This document shows positions 7,698 to 11,661 of a stretch of DNA of 11,661 nucleotides, piece after piece (the first letter of the stretch is position 1; each line of letters starts with the position of its first letter). A program made the translations under genes and the position numbers. This DNA is from Acidilobaceae archaeon UBA158 (GTDB taxonomy: Archaea; Thermoproteota; Thermoprotei_A; Sulfolobales; Acidilobaceae). The stretch is taken from contig DAXV01000077.1 of assembly GCA_002506595.1 (NCBI GenBank), forward strand, positions 1 through 11,661. The letters are read 5' to 3'. The notes beneath the pieces are model-generated. The model was not told the origin of the DNA, ran no database searches, and saw only the letters and a program-made list of their open reading frames with translations.

Positions 7698-8372
7698 TTA
7701 TTTAAAGTATTTAATTAGGTAATATATGCCTATAATTAAAGTAATTGCGCTTATAACATAATCAAATTCTAATATAACATATTTATTTGTTCCTAAATAA
7801 TAGCCAATTAAGGCTAAAGCTGCGTTCCATGGTATTGAGCCTAATGTTGTAAATAAACCAAATTTTAGTAAATTCATTTTAGAAAAACCTGCAGGTAAAG
7901 ATATAACAGACCTAATGGCTGGCATTATTCTTCCTAAAAATATTATTGACGGTCCATATGTGGTAAAAAGATTATCTGATAAATTTACATATTTAATGTT
8001 AAGTCTTAGATATTTTACTGCAAATTTAATAAAGGGATCTCTTATATATTTTCCTATTTGATATAATATTATAGAGCCTATTAGATTCCCAATAGTTCCA
8101 AACGTTATAATTAAATATAGGTTCATTGAGCTTGTTTTTGCTAGAATTCCTGCTAATGGCATTACAATCTCGCTTGGTATTGGGATTAACGCGCTTTCTG
8201 CTGCCATAAGAATAAGTATGCCTAAGTATCCTGTTTTATATAATATTTTTAAACTAAAATTTAACATTATTTCCGTTAAATTTCCTCCAACGAGATAATG
8301 ATAAGACAATATAAATACAGTTAACAAAATAAAAATTAATGAAATTATTAAGTTTTCTTTGCTGTTTTTCAA
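7698..8372 (-). CDS. DedA-family (SNARE-associated, VTT-domain) membrane protein
   Basis: A 224-residue polytopic membrane protein. DedA/VTT proteins are linked to flipping of polyprenyl-phosphate or phospholipids and to membrane homeostasis; the archaeal substrate is unproven. Seen: an N-terminal hydrophobic helix (8-28), the re-entrant motif with Glu59 (MAAESALIPIPSEIVMP, Glu68 in PIPSE), a loop with GNLIGS (95-100), and the signature GRIMPAIRS (147-155) with Arg148 and Arg154, followed by SLPAGFSKM and GSIPWNAALALIGYYLG. All key acidic and arginine positions are present. The start is a TTG at 8372, supported by GTGAT just upstream (TGTG 5 nt before the start, matching the spacing seen at neighbouring genes). 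The RHH regulator gene ends 15 bp upstream, so they are almost certainly cotranscribed. Confidence 0.9.
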   Translation of the reverse strand: MKNSKENLIISLIFILLTVFILSYHYLVGGNLTEIMLNFSLKILYKTGYLGILILMAAESALIPIPSEIVMPLAGILAKTSSMNLYLIITFGTIGNLIGSIILYQIGKYIRDPFIKFAVKYLRLNIKYVNLSDNLFTTYGPSIIFLGRIMPAIRSVISLPAGFSKMNLLKFGLFTTLGSIPWNAALALIGYYLGTNKYVILEFDYVISAITLIIGIYYLIKYFK

Positions 8373-8387
8373 GCTATCACACTTATT

Positions 8388-8918
8388 TCATTGTTTTAGC
8401 TGAGTTATTTTCTTTACCATTTGGCATTTTTTTGCCACTAAAATCAAGGGTAAGTTAGGTGGTATTATTAATTCATCTACAACTTTTATTGATCTAACTT
8501 TTGCATTAAATGTATTTATATCTACATCTGGAGAGAAGGAAAGTTTCTTAATATTTGAAAACACTATGGGTTTTTCACTGTTTTCTAAGTCCTGCTTACC
8601 TACAGTTAACTCTGATATGTTGCTCACTAAATCAAACTCGGCTATCATAGAGATAAATTGTTTAAATGTATCTAATGGCCCCTTTATCACATTGGAGCTA
8701 GTTTTAGCAACCTTTTCGCTAATTTTCTTTCCTACATCTTTACCAGCTTCTAGAGTCACCAAAAATTGACTCATTGCTTGGTTCATTAAATCTCCAACTG
8801 TTGTTCCCATTTCTTTAGCAGCCTTTGAGAAGTTTTCGTAAAGTTCTTCATTTAATCCTCTAATTGTGTATGTTTTTTCTTGCTTCTTTTCCTCATTATT
8901 CTGGTTTTCTTCAGACAT
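8388..8918 (-). CDS. Ribbon-helix-helix DNA-binding protein with unrecognised C-terminal domain
   Basis: A 176-residue protein, about twice the size of a minimal RHH regulator. After a charged 15-residue tail comes a clear RHH unit: strand TYTIRG (16-21), helix A (about 22-37, LNEELYENFSKAAKEMG), a turn, and helix B (39-53, TTVGDLMNQAMSQFL). RHH proteins dimerise and insert the paired strands in the DNA major groove. Residues 57-85 are lysine/serine-rich and probably a linker. Residues 90-176 show short alternating hydrophobic strands (ISELTV, NIKKLSF, VRSIKVVDELIIPP, LPLILVAKK), which I cannot assign to a family; a sensory or oligomerising role is a guess. GGTG (8927-8924) lies exactly 5 nt before the ATG at 8918. 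A tandem palindrome between TATA and ribosome-binding site suggests self-repression. It leads an operon with the DedA-family gene and is divergent from the LysO pair. Confidence 0.8.
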   Translation of the reverse strand: MSEENQNNEEKKQEKTYTIRGLNEELYENFSKAAKEMGTTVGDLMNQAMSQFLVTLEAGKDVGKKISEKVAKTSSNVIKGPLDTFKQFISMIAEFDLVSNISELTVGKQDLENSEKPIVFSNIKKLSFSPDVDINTFNAKVRSIKVVDELIIPPNLPLILVAKKCQMVKKITQLKQ

Positions 8919-8929
8919 TCTGTCACCTA

Positions 8930-8947
8930 TGTATTACATGTATTACA
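8930..8947 (-). promoter_or_regulatory. Tandem palindromic operator candidate of the RHH gene
   Basis: The plus strand reads TGTATTACATGTATTACA: two abutting copies of TGTATTACA, each a palindrome around its central T. The full 18 bp is also an inverted repeat with 8 of 9 pairs matching. It fills the space between the RHH gene's TATA box (8957-8951) and its GGTG ribosome-binding site (8927-8924), covering the expected transcription start. RHH repressors typically bind adjacent short palindromes, so this fits an autoregulatory operator. Binding is inferred. Confidence 0.6.
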
Positions 8948-8950
8948 GAG

Positions 8951-8957
8951 TTTATAA
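8951..8957 (-). promoter_or_regulatory. TATA box of the RHH-DedA operon
   Basis: On the minus strand TTATAAA, preceded by a purine-rich GGAAAAC that could serve as the TFB recognition element. Transcription would start about 25 bp on, near 8929, giving a leader of only about ten nucleotides. Confidence 0.5.
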
Positions 8958-8977
8958 GTTTTCCTATATTCTTTATT

Positions 8978-8998
8978 CGAAATTTAACTTAAAACTTA
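8978..8998 (+). promoter_or_regulatory. Promoter candidate of the LysO gene pair
   Basis: CGAAA (8978-8982) resembles an archaeal BRE and is followed by a TTTAACTTAAAACTTA stretch that could be the TATA element; it includes two tandem copies of AACTTAA (8986-8999). Transcription would start near 9015, with GGAGTGA (9024-9030) as the ribosome-binding site. Confidence 0.35.
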
Positions 8999-9037
8999 AA
9001 AGCTATAGTATAATATAATAAAAGGAGTGAGAATAAT

Positions 9038-9337
9038 ATGATATCAGACGAATTATTATATGCTTTTTTATTAATAGGTATATTAATAGGTATATTAATA
9101 AATTTAGGCAAAAAAGTTAATGAAAAAACATCGAAAACATTGAATTTATTAACAACAATATCAGTTCTTGATTTAATATTTTTTATGGCAATAACAGCAG
9201 GGGATTATATATCGAGATATTTAACAGGAAGTGAAGGAATTAATTTGATTTACTCGATATTATTATATTCTATAGTACCAGGATTTTTAGGTGTTATTGT
9301 TGCATCAATAATAATAGGTGGAAAACATGGAAAATAG
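9038..9337 (+). CDS. LysO-family transporter, N-terminal subunit (three helices)
   Basis: A 99-residue membrane protein with three predicted helices: about 6-23, 34-56 and 68-94. Its position, helix pattern and overlap with the next gene indicate it equals the N-terminal third of LysO (YbjE, DUF340), the lysine exporter that is one protein of about 300 residues in E. coli. The identification of this part alone is weak; it rests mainly on the strong match of its partner. The start is the ATG at 9038 with GGAGTGA upstream. A 12-bp tandem repeat in the DNA (ATTAATAGGTAT, from 9070) encodes LIGILIGI in the first helix. The last 11 nt overlap the start of the next gene in another frame, as in translational coupling. 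Confidence 0.65.
   Translation: MISDELLYAFLLIGILIGILINLGKKVNEKTSKTLNLLTTISVLDLIFFMAITAGDYISRYLTGSEGINLIYSILLYSIVPGFLGVIVASIIIGGKHGK
9070..9100 (+). repeat. 12-bp tandem repeat inside the first LysO helix
   Basis: ATTAATAGGTAT is present at 9070-9081 and 9082-9093, followed by a 7-bp partial copy. Being 12 bp, it keeps the reading frame and codes for a repeated four-residue hydrophobic unit (L-I-G-I). Confidence 0.8.
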
Positions 9338-9935
9338 ATTTAAAGAATTCCTTCCACCAATTAGTGTATTTACTGCAGGATTATTGATCGGAATATTTGT
9401 AAAATTACCTATAAATGATGTTGAAACAATAGCTGTTTATTGGCTTTACATATTATTAGGAGTTATAGGCGTAGTTGTTGGCATCTCCTTTAGAGATCTA
9501 ATAAAAACTGCAATTAAGGGAATAAAGAATGGACTTATATTGACAACATCAGTCATTATAGGTGATATAATAGCGGGTTTTTTGATCTCTTTTATATTAA
9601 GACAAGGATTAAATTATTCATTAGCTATTTCTCTTGGTTCTGGTTGGTATTCATTAGTAGGGCCTTTTGTTTCTTTTTATAATCCATATTATGGAGTCAT
9701 AGGTTTTATAGCAAATTTGTTAAGAGAAGCATATACGCTATCATTGTTTCCATTGATATATTCATTTTTCGGGGTTCCTTCTATAGCTATGGGAGGAGCC
9801 ACTACAATGGATACAACTTTAGGTATAATTATAAGATATTCTGGAATAGAAAATAGCTCATCGGCGCTGTTGCAAGGGTTAATTATAACTATAATACTGC
9901 CTTTTATACTACCATTTATTATGATAATTCATTAA
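9327..9935 (+). CDS. lysO: LysO-family lysine exporter, C-terminal subunit
   Basis: A 202-residue membrane protein matching the conserved C-terminal part of the LysO / DUF340 exporter family, which in E. coli expels lysine and its toxic analogue thialysine. Family hallmarks are clear: GSGWYSLVGP (104-113), FIANLLREAY shortly after, GGATTMDTTLG (156-166), and a final LQGLIITIILPFILPF helix. Polar and charged residues within these otherwise hydrophobic stretches (Arg of LLRE, Asp162) are likely transport residues. I count roughly six to seven helices. A longer frame begins at a GTG at 9318, but that GTG is the tail of the AGGTG ribosome-binding site (9316-9320); the ATG at 9327, 6 nt later, is the likely start. 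Together with the preceding 99-residue protein the total length is close to a single LysO. Substrate specificity in archaea is inferred. Confidence 0.85.
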   Translation: MENRFKEFLPPISVFTAGLLIGIFVKLPINDVETIAVYWLYILLGVIGVVVGISFRDLIKTAIKGIKNGLILTTSVIIGDIIAGFLISFILRQGLNYSLAISLGSGWYSLVGPFVSFYNPYYGVIGFIANLLREAYTLSLFPLIYSFFGVPSIAMGGATTMDTTLGIIIRYSGIENSSSALLQGLIITIILPFILPFIMIIH

Positions 9936-10063
9936 TTTGCTAGCCTTAATTAAAAAATATAAACGTTTATTAATATGCTAAATAATAAAGGTATTATTAA
10001 AGTTTAGGTTAACTGCTCTTAAATTTTTTTACAATTATTATTTCCTATGGATCAGGTGGAAAA
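9936..10063 (+). promoter_or_regulatory. cdc6: Region between LysO pair and cdc6: promoter, T-run, small inverted repeat
   Basis: The gap contains TATAAAC (9958-9964), an inverted repeat with 7-bp arms AATAATA/TATTATT around a 4-nt loop (9981-9998), and a seven-T run (10024-10030) that could end the lysO transcript. CTTAAATT just before the T-run may be the cdc6 TATA element, giving a leader of about 18 nt. AGGTG (10054-10058) sits 5 nt before the cdc6 ATG. I do not see repeated origin recognition boxes. Confidence 0.35.
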
Positions 10064-11299
10064 ATGTCAAATATTGATGATATATTTAATGCTGCGTATA
10101 AGCCAAAAGTATTCAAAAGAAGAGAGGTGCTATTGCCAGACTATGTTCCTGATTTTTTACCTCATAGAGATAATGAGACTAAAAGAGTAGCATTAACTTT
10201 ATCTCCAGCATTAAGGTTAGAAAGGCCTAGTAACATCTTTATTTATGGCTTAACAGGAACTGGAAAAACTGCAGTTACTAAATTTGTATTAAGAAAGCTT
10301 GAGGAAAATGCTAAACAAAAAGGCATTAAGGTAGGTTATATTTATGCTAATGTTAGGCATAGAGAAACCCCTTATAGAATCTTAGCTGATATAGCAGATT
10401 ATTTTAATATGAGAATACCCTTTACCGGTTTATCAACAGGAGAGGTTTTTAACAGAATTGTAAAAAAGCTAACAAATTTAGAAGGTGTCTATATAATTGT
10501 TTTAGATGAGATAGATTTCCTTGTTAAAAAATATGGAGATGATTTATTGTATAATTTAACTAGAATTAATGAACAATTAAGTAAATCAAGGGTTTCTATA
10601 ATAGGGATAACAAATAGCGTTAAAATGATTGAATCATTAGATCCAAGAGTTAAGAGTAGCCTAAGTGAAGAAGAAATAGTTTTTTCACCATATGATGCAA
10701 AACAATTACAAGATATATTAAATCAAAGGGCTGGAGATGCATTTAATAAAGGAGCTTTAGATGAGGAAGTAATTCCTTTATGTGCAGCGTTAGCAGCAAG
10801 GGAGCATGGGGATGCAAGAAGAGCTTTAGATTTGTTAAGGGTTGCTGGGGAAATTGCTGAAAGAGAAAATAGAAATATTGTGACAAAAGATGATGTAATG
10901 AAGGCAAGAGTTGAGATTGAAAGAGATAGAGTGGGAGATGTTGTTAAAACATTACCTCTTCATGGGAAACTGATAATGACTTCAATACTATTAGCGACAG
11001 GTATGGGTAAGGATTATGCAACAACTGGAGACATATATGATAATTATAAAAAATTGGTATCAAAACTTGGGTTAGAGGAAATAACATTAAGAAGGGTAAG
11101 TGGTATATTAAGCGAATTAGATATGCTAGGCATAATTTCAGGTAGAATAATAAGCAGAGGAAGGTATGGAAAAACAAGAGTTATTTCATTAGCAGCTGAT
11201 GTTAATGCAATAATACAGGCATTAAAGGAAGATCCAGCAATTGCGGATTTATTAAATGAGGTCAAATATGATGGAAGTAGAAAAGATAATAGCATGTGA
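10064..11299 (+). CDS. cdc6: Orc1/Cdc6 replication initiator
   Basis: The archaeal origin-binding AAA+ ATPase that marks replication origins and helps load MCM. Its 411 residues have normal family length. Seen: the N-terminal basic segment before the AAA+ core, with VFKRREVLLPDYVPDFLPHR typical of the family; Walker A GLTGTGKT (62-69); Walker B VLDEID (146-151); sensor 1 around IIGITNS; the DPRVKSSLSEEEIVFSPY stretch; sensor 2 in EHGDARRALDLLR; and a C-terminal winged helix from about 300 to 400 (LHGKLIMTSILLA through GRIISRGRYGKTRVISL) that contacts origin DNA. AGGTG lies 5 nt before the ATG. Crenarchaea often have several paralogues and this one's type cannot be decided here. The gene overlaps the next gene, DUF99, by 32 nt, so they are probably cotranslated. 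Confidence 0.95.
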   Translation: MSNIDDIFNAAYKPKVFKRREVLLPDYVPDFLPHRDNETKRVALTLSPALRLERPSNIFIYGLTGTGKTAVTKFVLRKLEENAKQKGIKVGYIYANVRHRETPYRILADIADYFNMRIPFTGLSTGEVFNRIVKKLTNLEGVYIIVLDEIDFLVKKYGDDLLYNLTRINEQLSKSRVSIIGITNSVKMIESLDPRVKSSLSEEEIVFSPYDAKQLQDILNQRAGDAFNKGALDEEVIPLCAALAAREHGDARRALDLLRVAGEIAERENRNIVTKDDVMKARVEIERDRVGDVVKTLPLHGKLIMTSILLATGMGKDYATTGDIYDNYKKLVSKLGLEEITLRRVSGILSELDMLGIISGRIISRGRYGKTRVISLAADVNAIIQALKEDPAIADLLNEVKYDGSRKDNSM

Positions 11300-11661
11300 T
11301 GATGGTGAAGTTAAAAAACTTGGATATGGGAAAACATTGGTATCTTGTATATCTTATAAAGAAGTTTGGCCTGAAAATATAAAGATCGGATTTGTTCATA
11401 CAGATGGACTAGATGCAACTTCTATATTATCATATCTTGTAAAAAGTTTAGCAAATAATGAAAAATCAGTCGTTTTGTTTGATTCTATAACTATAGCTGG
11501 ATTTAATGTTATATCTCTTTCAGGTATACAAAAATTAACTGGTATACCTACAATTGTAATATATAATTATAAACCATCAATAAAAAATTTATTAAATGCA
11601 TTGAGGCCCCATTTTAAGGACAGCTATATTAGAGAATTAGCAATAAACCAGTTAAAAGAAG
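11268..11661 (+). CDS. DUF99 / UPF0215 protein, endonuclease V-like (partial, runs off the end)
   Basis: An open frame continues from the ATG at 11268 to the window edge, about 131 codons, and is truncated at its 3' end by the window. It matches the archaeal DUF99 (UPF0215) family, structurally related to endonuclease V and annotated as a putative deoxyuridine-specific nuclease. Seen: IIACDDG near the start (the conserved Asp-Asp region), HTDGLDATS (about 43-51), LFDSITIAGFNVISL (about 70-84), a TGIPTIVIYNYKP strand and LRPHF at about 115. GAGGT (11258-11262) precedes the ATG by 5 nt and lies inside the end of cdc6, which it overlaps by 32 nt in a different frame. A second ATG follows immediately at 11271. 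Coupling with cdc6 suggests a role tied to replication or repair, but the family's biological role is not well settled. Confidence 0.85.
   Translation, partial: MMEVEKIIACDDGEVKKLGYGKTLVSCISYKEVWPENIKIGFVHTDGLDATSILSYLVKSLANNEKSVVLFDSITIAGFNVISLSGIQKLTGIPTIVIYNYKPSIKNLLNALRPHFKDSYIRELAINQLKE

Noticed and set aside
8919..9037. A lysine riboswitch upstream of the LysO genes
   Set aside because: The leader is only about 20 nt and no paired stems are visible; lysine riboswitches are large and bacterial.
9317..9337. LysO split as a sequencing or pseudogene frameshift
   Set aside because: The second frame has its own well-placed ribosome-binding site and ATG, and both halves look intact; kept as a testable alternative only.
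10044..10063. TTTCC...GGAAA-like pattern before cdc6 resembling a mini origin recognition box
   Set aside because: The GGTGGAAAA part is explained by the ribosome-binding site, the spacing does not fit, and there is no second copy.
1..11661. Defence system, mobile element, CRISPR array, or tRNA/rRNA genes
   Set aside because: No repeat-spacer pattern, transposase, integrase, toxin-antitoxin pair or structured RNA gene was seen. The RHH gene might suggest an antitoxin, but its partner is a DedA-family membrane protein, not a toxin.

Overview
The window reads as an ordinary stretch of chromosome from a low-GC archaeon, most likely a thermophilic crenarchaeote (Thermoproteota). The evidence is an Orc1/Cdc6 initiator, an archaeal-type Lhr helicase, a DUF99/UPF0215 gene, TATA-type promoters, strong A+T bias, and a recurring GGTG Shine-Dalgarno core about 5-6 nt before start codons. 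A Caldisphaera-like acidophile would fit, but the genus is only an inference from composition and gene content. There is no tRNA, rRNA, CRISPR array, insertion sequence or phage gene.

Layout. 1-3571 (+): a four-CBS-domain protein, then the Lhr helicase. 3597-5746 (-): a two-gene ABC transporter, ATPase first and a 12-helix permease second. 5933-6640 (-) and 6803-7684 (+): a divergent pair of small-molecule enzymes, a creatininase-family amidohydrolase and a fumarylacetoacetate-hydrolase-family protein. 7698-8918 (-): a ribbon-helix-helix (RHH) DNA-binding protein followed 15 bp later by a DedA-family membrane protein. 9038-9935 (+): two overlapping genes that together match one LysO-type lysine exporter. 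10064 to the window end (+): Orc1/Cdc6, overlapping the start of a DUF99 (endonuclease V-like) gene that runs off the edge.

The part most worth attention is 8388-9935. The RHH gene has an 18-bp element, two back-to-back copies of the palindrome TGTATTACA, exactly between its TATA box and its ribosome-binding site. This is what a self-repressing RHH operator would look like. The same 119-bp gap carries the divergent promoter of the split LysO pair, so the regulator may also control membrane export. This is a hypothesis from layout; nothing in the sequence proves the target or a ligand.

Several start sites need correcting. The GTG inside the GGTG ribosome-binding site gives false in-frame starts for the ABC permease and the second LysO gene, and the CBS protein most likely starts at a TTG downstream of its first ATG.
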